The notes under the pieces: generated by a model | The model's database searches: none | What the model saw: the letters and a program-made list of their open reading frames with translations, nothing else | What the model was told of the DNA's origin: nothing | Shown: piece after piece, positions 43,173 to 54,430 of the stretch | Layout: every line of letters begins with the position of its first letter | How positions within the stretch are numbered: position 1 is the stretch's first letter | NCBI RefSeq assembly: GCF_900454495.1 | Contig: NZ_UGSI01000001.1 | Location: 2,604,001-2,668,000 of the forward strand | Source: Paenibacillus macerans | GTDB lineage: Bacteria; Bacillota; Bacilli; Paenibacillales; Paenibacillaceae | DNA length: 64,000 nt | Direction of reading: 5' to 3' | Program-made: the position numbers and the translations under genes

Positions 43173-43727
43173 TTATTGTTTTTTTTCTAAGTTTACGAAA
43201 TTCTCCATAAGTCTGTTGGATATTTTCAACGCGTCGGCTTTGTTAGAAGCTGGTGCAGTTATTAAGTTTCCTTCGCCCTGAACCCACCGTTCAACACTTT
43301 TTTCGTTTAATTCATTCAATTGAATTGTTAATTCTTTTCTATTAAAATCTGCAAAAATGATACCATATCTGTAGTTCTCAGGCTTCCAATCAGCCTGTTG
43401 ATTAACTTGTGTTGACATCATCTTACCATACCCCTCAGGATCAAACAGAATATCTACTTTCCTCATATTTTTTTGTAACTCTAACTCATTTTTTCCACTA
43501 CCTAAAGTACCTGAAAAGGTACGCTCGCCATTCAACTTTCTTTTTAAAGTCCCTTGCATAACGACAGTTTCAGTTTGGATAATAGACTCATCATTCAAAA
43601 CCGTTGAGTAACGAACTCCATTTAGTTTTATGTCCACTGAGATAGGACGTATGTAGATTAAAAGCAATACAATAGTACTTACTACACAAATGATTAATAT
43701 AAATGTAACTGTCCCCTTCTTACTCAT
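43173..43727 (-). CDS. Membrane-anchored protein, unknown
   Basis: 184 residues. One N-terminal helix (TVTFILIICVVSTIVLLLIYI) is followed by an exterior beta-rich domain: VDIKLNGVRYSTVLNDES, MQGTLKRKLNGERTFSGTL, IIFADFNRKELTIQL. The repeated beta-strand pattern resembles small lipoprotein-like or DUF-type exported domains of Bacilli, but I recognise no family. AGGAGG-like site upstream. It lies immediately downstream, on the same strand, of the exported protein at 43823, so the two may be an operon. Confidence 0.65.
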   Translation of the reverse strand: MSKKGTVTFILIICVVSTIVLLLIYIRPISVDIKLNGVRYSTVLNDESIIQTETVVMQGTLKRKLNGERTFSGTLGSGKNELELQKNMRKVDILFDPEGYGKMMSTQVNQQADWKPENYRYGIIFADFNRKELTIQLNELNEKSVERWVQGEGNLITAPASNKADALKISNRLMENFVNLEKKQ

Positions 43728-43822
43728 TAAGAGCCTCCTTTTTGTATATAAATATGGATAAATACAAAATAAAGAATAGAAAACTGATAATTTTCAGTTT
43801 TCTATTCAGCAATAACTATTTA

Positions 43823-44953
43823 TTAATATACATCTGCCATAAAAGAAGCCATAGGTGGATAGTATTCTTTAATAATATCCTGATCAGGGTCACTGTGTGT
43901 TCCGCTGTAGTACTTAAGTGTAGGAATGGCACTAACTACATGTCCGGCGGTCTGTGACTCAATATAAAACTGCCGGGCACGTATTACCGACTCCCAGTAA
44001 CTTGATTGAATAGTATCGTATGTAGGTATTGATACCGCAATAGCCTCACCATTTTTCCCAACTCCTCTTAAATTATGCAAAACAGCTAGACTTAATGAGT
44101 GTGATGTGAGTGTTAAATGATAATAGGTATCTTCTTTTTTCTCAGGTTTTACAAATGCAAAGCAAACTGTTGTAGCCGCAGAGCCATAAATATTATAATC
44201 AGAACCTGAAAGACTCTCCGGTTGACCTCCATCTGGCCAAAGCAGCTCCCAAGGGTACCAAGAAATTGCCCTAACAGTAGCAACAATTTTTTGAGCATAA
44301 ATAGAGATTAATTTGTTTAAAAGTCTTTCGGCATTGTCCTGTTTATACCACATATCGAAGTCTACTCTATCCGCCATACTACTTGTTAAATTTTTAGGTA
44401 CAGCATAGATAGAATAAACATTATAGTATTGTTTGGTCTTACTATCGTAAGTCCTAGAAGGTCCTTTCGAATACCAAGTATTTGAACTCGTACTGTCAGG
44501 TACTTCTGGAAACTCTGGTATGGCATTGATTGAGTATTTCCCTTCATTTTCTAATAACGTCTTCACCTCATTATTGTTCAACTTTTTCATCCCCATAGAA
44601 ACCAATTCAGCCTCAACCCTATTGTACTCTTCTCGTTTTGCTTCTACTGTGAACGGAAGCTCTCCTGAAATACCTTTTTCCTCTATCGCTTCAGCTAAAA
44701 GCAGTTCTGAATTTATCCTACTAAGTTCATCCATTTTAGACTCAAAATTCTTCTCATTTGAACTAATTTCATAAGCTGATTGTTCTATAGAGTTACTAAC
44801 AATACTTTCAAATATGTCAGCTTCGATTTTCACAGGGGTACTCTCGCGAAAAGGAACAATTTGTTCATCTTCAGCTATTTCATCTGCACCTGCTAATGGA
44901 ACTGCTCCGAATAAAATTACTAGAGAAAGTGTAGCGGTAAGCAATTTCTTCAC
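43823..44953 (-). CDS. Exported protein, unknown
   Basis: About 376 residues from the GTG at 44953, chosen because AGGGAGG lies 9 bases upstream; longer frames lack a site. Signal peptide KKLLTATLSLVILFGAVPLAGA, then a coiled-coil-prone acidic region (ESKMDELSRINSELLLAEAI, about residues 70-150). A folded domain follows with YNVYSIYAVPKNLTSSMADR, SYWESVIRARQFYIE and many Tyr/Ser. No enzyme motif recognised. Possibly a surface or spore-associated protein. Confidence 0.65.
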   Translation of the reverse strand: MKKLLTATLSLVILFGAVPLAGADEIAEDEQIVPFRESTPVKIEADIFESIVSNSIEQSAYEISSNEKNFESKMDELSRINSELLLAEAIEEKGISGELPFTVEAKREEYNRVEAELVSMGMKKLNNNEVKTLLENEGKYSINAIPEFPEVPDSTSSNTWYSKGPSRTYDSKTKQYYNVYSIYAVPKNLTSSMADRVDFDMWYKQDNAERLLNKLISIYAQKIVATVRAISWYPWELLWPDGGQPESLSGSDYNIYGSAATTVCFAFVKPEKKEDTYYHLTLTSHSLSLAVLHNLRGVGKNGEAIAVSIPTYDTIQSSYWESVIRARQFYIESQTAGHVVSAIPTLKYYSGTHSDPDQDIIKEYYPPMASFMADVY

Positions 44954-45028
44954 TAATTCCATCCTCCCTACAAAATATATTTTTGAGATATTTACCATGT
45001 TATTCCACATACTACCATGTTGGTTCAA

Positions 45029-45336
45029 GTCGGTATATAGTACATTAATATTAAAAAATTATAACTCCAGCCTCATCGGGAGAGTAGCGTTTGTAAGCGG
45101 ATAGATAGCGTATATGAGATGGGGCGGAGATAAGCTGACATTGTCCGAATCAGTTGCCGCTCGTCATATTGTGAGCGAACCTCTATAAGCACTAGGTTCT
45201 ACTAACAGGAAGGGCTATCCACATTCGCAGGGTGGGTATCTAAACAAATCATTAATAATAAAGATGAGATAAGGGGATTATAGGGAATAATCATATCAAC
45301 AGAAAGTACTGAAAGCCGGCTTGGAGGAGGATATTT
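45029..45336. other. Divergent intergenic region
   Basis: About 300 bases between two exported-protein genes transcribed away from each other. No supported gene; it should hold both promoters. A 24-codon plus-strand frame at 45114-45188 has no ribosome site. Confidence 0.5.
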
Positions 45337-45870
45337 ATGAAGAAGTTTCTCATGAAGTGTTCTTTAGCATTAGTTGCATTGGTTGGGCTGACAGATACTT
45401 CCTATGTTTTGGCATCGCCAAAAGCGAATGGGGAGTGCTATCCGATAACATTTTTTGATACTCTTGAAAAAGCTGTTACAGAATATAAAGAATTAACGGC
45501 TTCTTCGAGTCCTGTATTAATGCCAACATGGTTACCATTTGATGCAACTTTAAAAAGTGTACGTATTGTAGGATGTGGATCTGTCCTAAAAACGGAATAT
45601 GTAAGTGATAATCAGAAAATCCGTGTTCACGTTAATGCTCAAATTGAGAATTCCAAATTAAGCGGGAGTTACGCCGTCTCTTTAAGTGATGGAACAAAAG
45701 CTGAATACAAGGATGGCAAATTATTTTATGTATTGCGGTTTGATAAAGAAGAGAGGAACTACATGATCGTCATTGATAAAATAAATGGTAAGCATATCAA
45801 AGAAGACGCAGTTATAGAATACTTGCAAAAAATTGCAAATTCTTTGGCTGTGGTTAAGGGAGATAGATAA
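45337..45870 (+). CDS. Exported protein, unknown
   Basis: 177 residues, ATG with GGAGGAGG upstream. Signal peptide KKFLMKCSLALVALVGL, cleavage near VLASPKA. The mature part has two cysteines (GECYP, VGCGS), a VLMPTWLPFDATLKSVRI segment and beta-type sequence ending in a helical tail. The PTWLPF motif is seen in exported proteins with a DUF4367-like domain; I cannot confirm that here. A strong terminator follows. Confidence 0.65.
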   Translation: MKKFLMKCSLALVALVGLTDTSYVLASPKANGECYPITFFDTLEKAVTEYKELTASSSPVLMPTWLPFDATLKSVRIVGCGSVLKTEYVSDNQKIRVHVNAQIENSKLSGSYAVSLSDGTKAEYKDGKLFYVLRFDKEERNYMIVIDKINGKHIKEDAVIEYLQKIANSLAVVKGDR

Positions 45871-45874
45871 TTTT

Positions 45875-46332
45875 TCAAATAACCTCTCTCATGGTTTGTA
45901 CATACAAGAAAAGACGGTTGAGAATTTTACTCAACCGTCTTTTTTCTCGATCCAATATCTCCATTAGTTGTTCCACCCATTCATCGCCGTAGCGTTTGCG
46001 AGCTTTGATTAAAGTCGTGGAATCCGGCATCTTCTCGTCAATAGAGATCCGGCAAAAACGACGCCAAGTGAGGCTGTCACCGACTTCCTGAACGAGTGTC
46101 TCGTAACCAAAGTTGTACCGACGTTTCAAGTACATTAATCGCAGGAAGGATTCAATTGTTTTGTAGGACGACCTCGTCGGGTGTTGTGCTTTTCTATGAA
46201 GGGCTGCATAAATCGCTTATCGTTAAGTAGCGCATCGACTTTTGTTAGTTCGGGCAGTGACCATACAGATTCTGGAATGATGGTATCCCATAAGGTCAAC
46301 TGTTCTTCACGAAGTTTCAACACTTTCATCAC
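45875..46332 (-). pseudogene. Truncated ISNCY-like transposase
   Basis: Start at 46332 reads MMKVLKLREEQLTLWDTIIP and ends the first frame at KQLNPSCD-stop. One base shift restores TIESFLRLMYLKRRYNFGYE and then LTWRRFCRISIDEKMPDSTT and KARKRYGDEWVEQL. This is the N-terminal third of an ISNCY/IS1202-type transposase. A frameshift lies at about 46140 and the C-terminal catalytic part is missing. A 9-bp inverted repeat (GTTGAATTC / GAATTCAAC) lies at 46355-46383 near the presumed element end. Confidence 0.75.
45905..45945 (+). terminator. Strong intrinsic terminator
   Basis: AAAAGACGGTTGAG / CTCAACCGTCTTTTTT with a 7-base loop, after the exported-protein gene. It also overlaps the 3' end of the transposase remnant on the other strand. 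Confidence 0.85.
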
Positions 46333-46661
46333 CTCAAAAGGAATTTCCGAGGTTATGTTGAATTCATGAACAAAGGGAATTCAACTCACCTCAAAACGCA
46401 TTGTTATCTGGTCAATAACAATTTCCGTTTTAAGTGTTTGAATTCCTTTTTATTTTTGCTCCAGTCCTGATTTTTTCAGGGGAAACTAACTACAGGATTG
46501 CTTGGTCCTCCCCTCGACTGAACTTATAATTGGTTATGTCTAACTTTGCCAATTGCACAACAGTTATCATAACACTTAAACAGAAGCATCTTTTTCGTCG
46601 TTTTCCGTTTTGAGCTAGACTTCTGGATTTATCTTAAAATCAACCCTCAAAATGTATTTTA
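46333..46661. other. Intergenic stretch with IS end
   Basis: No gene seen. It contains the inverted repeat at 46355-46383 and AT-rich sequence leading to the promoter of the HTH-TPR receptor. Confidence 0.5.
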
Positions 46662-46690
46662 TTGACAAATGGTAACATTTGTAATAGATT
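46662..46690 (+). promoter_or_regulatory. Promoter of the HTH-TPR receptor gene
   Basis: Perfect TTGACA (46662-46667), 17-base spacer, TAGATT (46685-46690). The spacer is occupied by a palindrome (see next entry). Confidence 0.75.
46665..46682. promoter_or_regulatory. Palindromic operator in the promoter spacer
   Basis: ACAAATG-GTAA-CATTTGT: perfect 7-bp arms with 4-base centre, overlapping the -35 box and spacer. A dimeric HTH protein bound here would block or alter polymerase access; the receptor encoded downstream is the obvious candidate. Confidence 0.6.
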
Positions 46691-46774
46691 ATTAGTAGAA
46701 ATTGACCGTTGATCAAAAAGAAAATTTATAATTTGGGGTTCCTAGTCTGCATGGTCCTAATAGGGGGGGTTTGA

Positions 46775-48169
46775 ATGATTCAGACAACCACGATTATCGC
46801 AGAAATTAATAAATTTATGCAGCAGAATAATCTAAACCTTACACAATTGGCAAGGAGATCCGAGATCAACACGGGAACTATTAGCGCAGTTCTAAGCGGT
46901 GCACGTCCGCTGGCGGTCGATCAAATGGATCGGATAACTGGAGCAATGGGGCTTTCAAAAGGGCATTTTTATAAGACCTATATTCGGGATTATCTTCAGG
47001 AGATGAACCCTGACTGGCGAAGAGTAAGACCTTTTATACATAATTGTGCCGAACTGGACAAGTTAGATCATATACGCGAAGTTGTGGCTTTACTGCTCGA
47101 TAATTTGTTATACTCCCCGCTTTTGTTTGATCTGGCTGAGGAATTGTTTGAAATAGGCAAACATGAAGCGGCGGCGATTCTTTACGAAAATGTGGCTATG
47201 AGCGAACGAAATCAGCATTCTGAACGGTTGGCCTTGTGCCAATATCGCCTATTTAAGATTAGGCTTGGCAATAACCAGTCTCACAATATGCTGCTATCCC
47301 ATCAGTTTGAACCATATGTAGAGCGTCTGGATGAAATAGATCAACTGGATGCATTGAAGGATTTGGCAAACATTTACCGTGCACTTTATAATTGGGATAA
47401 GGTTGAGGAATTGGCGGTAATTTTGGAGTGTAAGGGAAGGATTCAATATAAATTAGCACATCAAATCAAAAAAAGAGAAACTTCCAAAAAGCCTGGGAGA
47501 CCATTATTCTTTTATTGTGCATATGCCAATCTTCTCCGTGCTTGTGTATGTGAGGCAAGGAAAGATTATAAGCAGGCGTTGCATTATACGAATATTTACT
47601 CTGATTTGGAATGGGTAGAGGAAAAAGATAACGATGCGCTTCACTGGCTTCATTTATTTAAAGAATGGGCCAGAGTCAATACTTATGCGTATACGCTTCT
47701 ATCAGGGGATTCAAGTGTAATTCCGAAGTATATCGATTACATGGAAACGAATAAAGATGAGGTTTTGCCTGGATTGTTCAATATTATTGAAGCAGCAAAC
47801 CGATTTGATCTCGAAATAGATGATATCCTGGAACGATTTGATTCATATATCGTCGACTATATAAAGGATCAGCACACTATTGGTTTATATACAGACCAAT
47901 TGATCGCTACAGCTTTCGCTGACTTCTTGCACGAATTAGCGGCTTATTATTTTAATCGTAATCTGTATCCGTTTGGATTTAAATATTTATTGCACTGTTT
48001 GGAATTATCTGCAAAAATCAATAAGAGATCATGTATAATTAAATCAGTTGGATTGTTTGAACGCTTTAGAGCTGCAGCTTCATCTGAAACGAAATCAACC
48101 TATCAAAATCTGATTAATGAGGTGTATGAAGATGAAAAAGACAAGGCCGCTTCTCTATTTGGCAACTAG
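46775..48169 (+). CDS. HTH-TPR peptide receptor regulator (RRNPP family, PlcR/NprR-like)
   Basis: 464 residues. The N-terminal HTH_3 (about residues 15-70) reads NLTQLARRSEINTGTISAVL then ARPLAVDQMDRITGAMGLSK. After a linker, about 350 residues of helical TPR-type repeats run to the end, with a basic loop KKRETSKKPGRP. The C-terminal half is homologous to the HTH-less receptor at 39865. It is the architecture of RRNPP quorum regulators that bind DNA as dimers and change state on binding a short re-imported peptide. The tiny exported-peptide gene overlaps its 3' end, and a palindrome in its promoter suggests autoregulation. Confidence 0.85.
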   Translation: MIQTTTIIAEINKFMQQNNLNLTQLARRSEINTGTISAVLSGARPLAVDQMDRITGAMGLSKGHFYKTYIRDYLQEMNPDWRRVRPFIHNCAELDKLDHIREVVALLLDNLLYSPLLFDLAEELFEIGKHEAAAILYENVAMSERNQHSERLALCQYRLFKIRLGNNQSHNMLLSHQFEPYVERLDEIDQLDALKDLANIYRALYNWDKVEELAVILECKGRIQYKLAHQIKKRETSKKPGRPLFFYCAYANLLRACVCEARKDYKQALHYTNIYSDLEWVEEKDNDALHWLHLFKEWARVNTYAYTLLSGDSSVIPKYIDYMETNKDEVLPGLFNIIEAANRFDLEIDDILERFDSYIVDYIKDQHTIGLYTDQLIATAFADFLHELAAYYFNRNLYPFGFKYLLHCLELSAKINKRSCIIKSVGLFERFRAAASSETKSTYQNLINEVYEDEKDKAASLFGN

Positions 48170-48248
48170 TTTGCTTTTTGTTACTTCCGTTCTTGTTAAC
48201 ACACAAAACCTCATTCAACTTTTGGGTTTCACTCATGGAGGCGGCTGA
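48126..48248 (+). CDS. Exported signalling peptide precursor (40 residues), partner of the HTH-TPR receptor
   Basis: ATG at 48126 (or 48132), stop at 48248. It overlaps the last 44 bases of the receptor gene in another frame. Reads MKMKKTRPLLYLATSLLFVT, then SVLVNTQNLIQLLGFTHGGG. Basic start plus hydrophobic helix is a Sec signal. The C-terminal end, LLGFTHGGG or part of it, is the likely mature signal. Same overlap arrangement as the 39795 peptide gene. Confidence 0.75.
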   Translation: MKMKKTRPLLYLATSLLFVTSVLVNTQNLIQLLGFTHGGG

Positions 48249-48420
48249 TTGAAAAGAAAACCTGAAAGCTGCGGTTTATTTGACTCCGATTATGTAAATA
48301 CACAGCTGAAATAAGAAAAGGAGTGTGGATACCCACTTCAGGCTATTGGCAAAGCTCTGTTTTTTGAGTTCGTTTGAATAAGTTGGATGAATTTCTGAAG
48401 TATTGAGTATTAAAATATAA

Positions 48421-48468
48421 GAAGATCGCCCCACCTGGCCAGCTTAACCAGATAGGGCGATCTTCTTG
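48421..48468. terminator. Hairpin at the IS1182 remnant end
   Basis: GAAGATCGCCC / GGGCGATCTTC, 11-bp arms, overlapping the 3' end of the transposase remnant and followed on the plus strand by TTGATTTTTTG. Confidence 0.7.
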
Positions 48469-48597
48469 ATTTTTTGACATATAGCGGTCATGAGCGCTTG
48501 CTCTAAGACTTTTTTCTTGCTGCGAAACCGACAATAGTGAAGTCCGTGGAGCTCTTTGGCATCCGCGAAACTTCGCTCAATCGTGCAGAAGTCTATT
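48444..48597 (-). pseudogene. C-terminal remnant of an IS1182-like transposase
   Basis: The minus strand reads [20 protein letters not shown], then [20 protein letters not shown] and KKIALSG-stop. This is the typical [20 protein letters not shown]...QalltAiaqNlKK end of IS1182/IS4-type transposases. Only the last 50 residues remain. Confidence 0.75.
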
Positions 48598-48702
48598 GAT
48601 TATCGCCAAACCAAATGTTTTCCGTTCCTGTGCGAGTATCTGTCCAAACGCTGACAAGACGGTCTGTTTGGGGGACAACCGCATTTCCAGTATAATCTCC
48701 AA
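48593..48702 (-). pseudogene. 3' remnant of a sialidase/BNR-repeat-like exported protein
   Basis: The minus strand reads GDYTGNAVVPQTDRLVSVWT, then [19 protein letters not shown]. The order GDYxG...vWtDtRtGtxxI is the C-terminal signature of BNR/sialidase-like secreted proteins. Cut at the junction with the glycosyltransferase fragment. Confidence 0.5.
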
Positions 48703-48707
48703 TTAAA

Positions 48708-48906
48708 GTGAGACCTGCAACGCTTCTGGATGCGGAGTTCGAACGGCGCTTTGCCGAAGAAATCGAAGGAATGCTTGATCAAAATAAGGTGGATGTATAC
48801 TATTTTCGTTTATACGATTTTTGGAATGCAACACATTACTGGGAAGATGCCTACTGGCGCTCGCATTTGACCTACCATCCGTTTCTAGTTCGTTACCGCC
48901 CATCTT
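48708..48906 (+). pseudogene. Glycosyltransferase fragment duplicated from the 55540-57147 gene
   Basis: The plus strand reads EFERRFAEEIEGMLDQNK, then YFRLYDFWNATHYWEDAYWR and HPFLVRYRPS. It is nearly identical to residues ~400-460 of the intact gene at 55540 (56740-56911). DNA similarity is high, so the duplication is recent or under conversion. Both edges abut unrelated remnants. Confidence 0.8.
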
Positions 48907-49054
48907 CAATAAAAATGTGTCCAATCGGATGCTATACATAACGGCGAACGCTATCGATAACGTAGGGAAGGGTACCTAAATCTTTTTCGATAGCAGGTAT
49001 TAGCACATCGATCATAGGCGCACGATTTAACTGTCTTCTACGCTGAACTTCCAT
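48906..49054 (-). pseudogene. 5' remnant of a DUF6492-like glycosyltransferase
   Basis: ATG at 49054 behind GAGGAG. Reads MEVQRRRQLNRAPMIDVLIP, AIEKDLGTLPYVIDSVRRYV, then an in-frame stop and HPIGHIF. The IDVLIPAIEKDLGTLPYVID pattern is typical of DUF6492 family enzymes found with spore-surface glycosylation genes. It is truncated after about 55 codons. Confidence 0.5.
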
Positions 49055-49249
49055 CTCCTCATTCCTTGCACAAATGATTACATTTTTTTCATGGTATGTG
49101 TACAAATACGGTTTGGTCAGGGCGTAAGCGAGTATGCCTTTTTTAAAATAGGGGGGCTTTTGCTTAGGGTTGCTTTATCATTACTGCATATAATGCATGG
49201 TCATGGTGAAGTCGCAGGTCTATTGCATCTGCTGAAGGGAGAGGTAAAT

Positions 49250-50011
49250 GTGAAGGTTGGAAAATTGCAGCCTTTAAGAAGCAAATGGGTGAAAACAAAA
49301 GTAATTCTCAATAACAGCTTCATTAAACCGTTTATCCCTGACACACAGAGGTATAACAAGGCCAATCTGAAGTCTATGATTAGCAAATACGGTATGGTGT
49401 ACATTAAACCTGAGAGCGGTACTTACGGAATGGGTGTCATTAAAGCAGAGAAGGTGAATCCTCAAAGTTTTGCCTACCAAATTGAGCAAAAACGACTGAC
49501 GTTCGACAACTTTGAATCGTTCCATGCAAGTCTAGAACGTCTGGTGCGCAAAAAAAGCTATCTAGTTCAGAAAGGTATCCATCTGCTCAAGCACAACAAC
49601 AGACGTTTTGACATCCGGGTCATGATCCAGTTAAACCCAAGCCATCAGTGGGAAGCTACCGGCATTATCGGTCGCCTTGGTCATCCGAAAAAAATCGTAA
49701 CCAATTATCATAGCGGCGGTAAGCCGATGGATGTTCATAAGCTGTTGGAATCCCATGCATCCCCAAAACGAAGAAAAGAACTGGTTCGGGAAATGAATGA
49801 GCTTAGCCTGCACATAGCCCGTCATATGAAGAAAAAATACCCTCACCTGAAGCAAATCGGCGTGGATATTGGGCTGGACCGTGGTATGAAGCCCTGGATT
49901 ATTGAGGTGAATGTCAAACCGGATCCCTTTATTTTTAATCAATTAAAGGACAAGACGATGTATCGTAGGGTCAGGCAATGCTACCGGCGCGCTGCTTCAA
50001 AAGTGAAATAA
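49250..50011 (+). CDS. YheC/YheD-family spore coat-associated ATP-grasp protein
   Basis: 253 residues from the GTG at 49250 with AAGGGAGAGG upstream; the frame is open from 49091 but that part looks non-coding. ATP-grasp-like features include MVYIKPESGTYGMGVIKA near residue 45, YLVQKGIHLLKHNNRRFDIR and VDIGLDRGMKPWIIEVNVKP near the end. The pairs RRFDIRV and IIEVNVKPD carry the metal/ATP-binding residues. YheC/YheD proteins are associated with the endospore coat in Bacilli, with unknown ligand. This is a short form, lacking the N-terminal extension of YheC. A terminator follows. Confidence 0.85.
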   Translation: MKVGKLQPLRSKWVKTKVILNNSFIKPFIPDTQRYNKANLKSMISKYGMVYIKPESGTYGMGVIKAEKVNPQSFAYQIEQKRLTFDNFESFHASLERLVRKKSYLVQKGIHLLKHNNRRFDIRVMIQLNPSHQWEATGIIGRLGHPKKIVTNYHSGGKPMDVHKLLESHASPKRRKELVREMNELSLHIARHMKKKYPHLKQIGVDIGLDRGMKPWIIEVNVKPDPFIFNQLKDKTMYRRVRQCYRRAASKVK

Positions 50012-50132
50012 AAAAATGGCATTGCTTTAATTTATGTATTCTACTTTAAGTAGGAATTAACTTATACTTCTCCATATAACTAAACGAGAACATGAGTATG
50101 ATTGCTTATTAAAGACAAAATACGCTATCTCC

Positions 50133-50180
50133 AAAAGCGGGCATATCCTCTGTTGAGGATAACGCCCGCTTTTGATTTTT
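50133..50180 (+). terminator. Intrinsic terminator after the YheC/YheD-like gene
   Basis: AAAAGCGGGC-at-ATCCTC / GAGGAT-aac-GCCCGCTTTT hairpin followed by GATTTTT. Confidence 0.85.
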
Positions 50181-50255
50181 AAGTTTTTGTATATAATTGC
50201 ATTTTATTCGTCATTGTTAAGCATATAATGATATACGCTTCATTCATTACATGAT

Positions 50256-51002
50256 CTAGAATAGCGTTGCCCCAACAAAACCATAATTAACATGCTTTCT
50301 GTTGTTTGTTTTTGGAGGACGCTTCCCCATTAAATTTGCTTCTTCAAGAAAATAATGAATGATACGAGCTTGATAATGAACTCTTTTGGATAGGGGCAGG
50401 CTCCAGCATGTCTCTACAGTTATGGCTTTGGCATGAAGCAGCCGGCTTGCTGCCGTACGCCCTGTACCTTCCTTATGTTTAATACGTGAGCTAAAGCGAT
50501 GTTTTGGAATATCGATACTGCTATTTATCTTGCCCACAATTCTTCTAACTGTAGGCTGAGCTTTACTGCCAGGGTTGATTATGAGTGTCTGACCCAGTCT
50601 TTTGGGATTTACTTTAGACAACCCGTTTGCTTCATGAAGATCAATATACCAATTGGGGCGATGTTTTTTTGCTAATTCAAACAACTCTTTAGCGAGCGGA
50701 TGCTTGGCCGATTTATGCACGCTCCTAGGAAAAGTCCTATTCAAATCAGGAATGCCGCGAATGCGTTTTTTATATGCTTGATTATTTACTGTCGGAACGA
50801 GAATGAGTTTGCCTTTTTCTATCTTCAAGTTTCCTCTACGCAACCTATCCAATAATTGCTGGGCCGCACGGATACTGGCTATTTCATTGCCGTGAATTCC
50901 CGCAGTAATAAAGACGGTTTCTCCCGGATTTTTACCTTCAATAACATAATACGGTGTTTTATAACTGGAATTTTGCGCTAGAAACTGTTTCCTGATCATC
51001 AT
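50256..51002 (-). CDS. Succinylglutamate desuccinylase/aspartoacylase-like zinc enzyme (M14 family)
   Basis: 248 residues from the ATG at 51002 with GGAGGTG upstream. Zinc-site motif HGNE at residues 37-40, DLNRTFP at 86-92 and a late DLHEA at 121-125. These are the features of AstE/ASPA-type deacylases in the M14 carboxypeptidase clan. The substrate is unknown; related stand-alone proteins in Bacilli may act on peptidoglycan or amidated amino acids. The C-terminal tail is basic (GKRPPKTNNRKH). Convergent with the YheC/YheD-like gene; the terminator between them serves that one. Confidence 0.82.
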   Translation of the reverse strand: MMIRKQFLAQNSSYKTPYYVIEGKNPGETVFITAGIHGNEIASIRAAQQLLDRLRRGNLKIEKGKLILVPTVNNQAYKKRIRGIPDLNRTFPRSVHKSAKHPLAKELFELAKKHRPNWYIDLHEANGLSKVNPKRLGQTLIINPGSKAQPTVRRIVGKINSSIDIPKHRFSSRIKHKEGTGRTAASRLLHAKAITVETCWSLPLSKRVHYQARIIHYFLEEANLMGKRPPKTNNRKHVNYGFVGATLF

Positions 51003-51035
51003 AAGGCTCTCACCTCCTGTGTGATAAGATATCAT

Positions 51036-51447
51036 ACGGGTATGTTTTATTGGGAGACACGTACAGAATGACCGAGCAATCTGCGGATTATTGGGGTTAG
51101 ATATGTTAAGGAAATGCCCTTGATAAGACTAAGAGGTATCGTACGAATATCACTTGGTGTGACGGTCACTCCGCTCGATACAGAATGGTGGAACTCCATT
51201 ACACAACTGTACGTCGGGTTTTGCCTTCAAAAAGGCAAACTGATGTAAAATTCTTTCAGGACAGCAGTACCAAAGCTAACTAACCCGCTCCGATGTCTCC
51301 AAATCTTCCTTTAATGTTGATGGCGAACAAGACAAAATAAAAAACCGCTTCTGATCACAATTCAGAGGCGGTTTTTTGCTTAATTAAATAAAGTATACAC
51401 AAGGATTGCTGCATAAAATTATGGCAAGACAGCATCACTTTTTGTGC
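51036..51447. other. Intergenic stretch with terminator
   Basis: No gene seen. It holds the hairpin at 51338-51376 and a smaller GC-rich one near 51215-51240. Confidence 0.5.
51338..51376 (-). terminator. Intrinsic terminator after the collagen-like gene
   Basis: AAAACCGCCTCTGA / CAGAAGCGGTTTTT stem-loop, T-runs on both sides, 70 bases beyond the collagen-like gene's end. Confidence 0.8.
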
Positions 51448-54212
<2,765 letters not shown>

Positions 54213-54430
54213 TAATCCTCCCCCATCTAGCTGATTTATTCGGTTAGCCCAGAACTTCCATGTATCATAATAGTCTATGGTTGGGAGGCGAATATCACCA
54301 CGGTGTTAACCTATATTCAATTTAAAAACACCGTAACGACACTCACACCAGATGTACCAGTAACCAGTTAGGCAATTTCTGAATACATAGCAGTAATTTA
54401 GATTAACTCGACCTAGATGGAGGGCATGGA
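54213..54430. other. Divergent promoter region
   Basis: About 220 AT-rich bases between the collagen-like operon and the glycosyltransferase operon; should contain promoters for both, but no box pair is clear enough to call. Confidence 0.5.

Noticed and set aside
49091..49249. Longer N terminus of the YheC/YheD-like protein
   Set aside because: The extension does not look like the family, and the GTG at 49250 has a better ribosome site.
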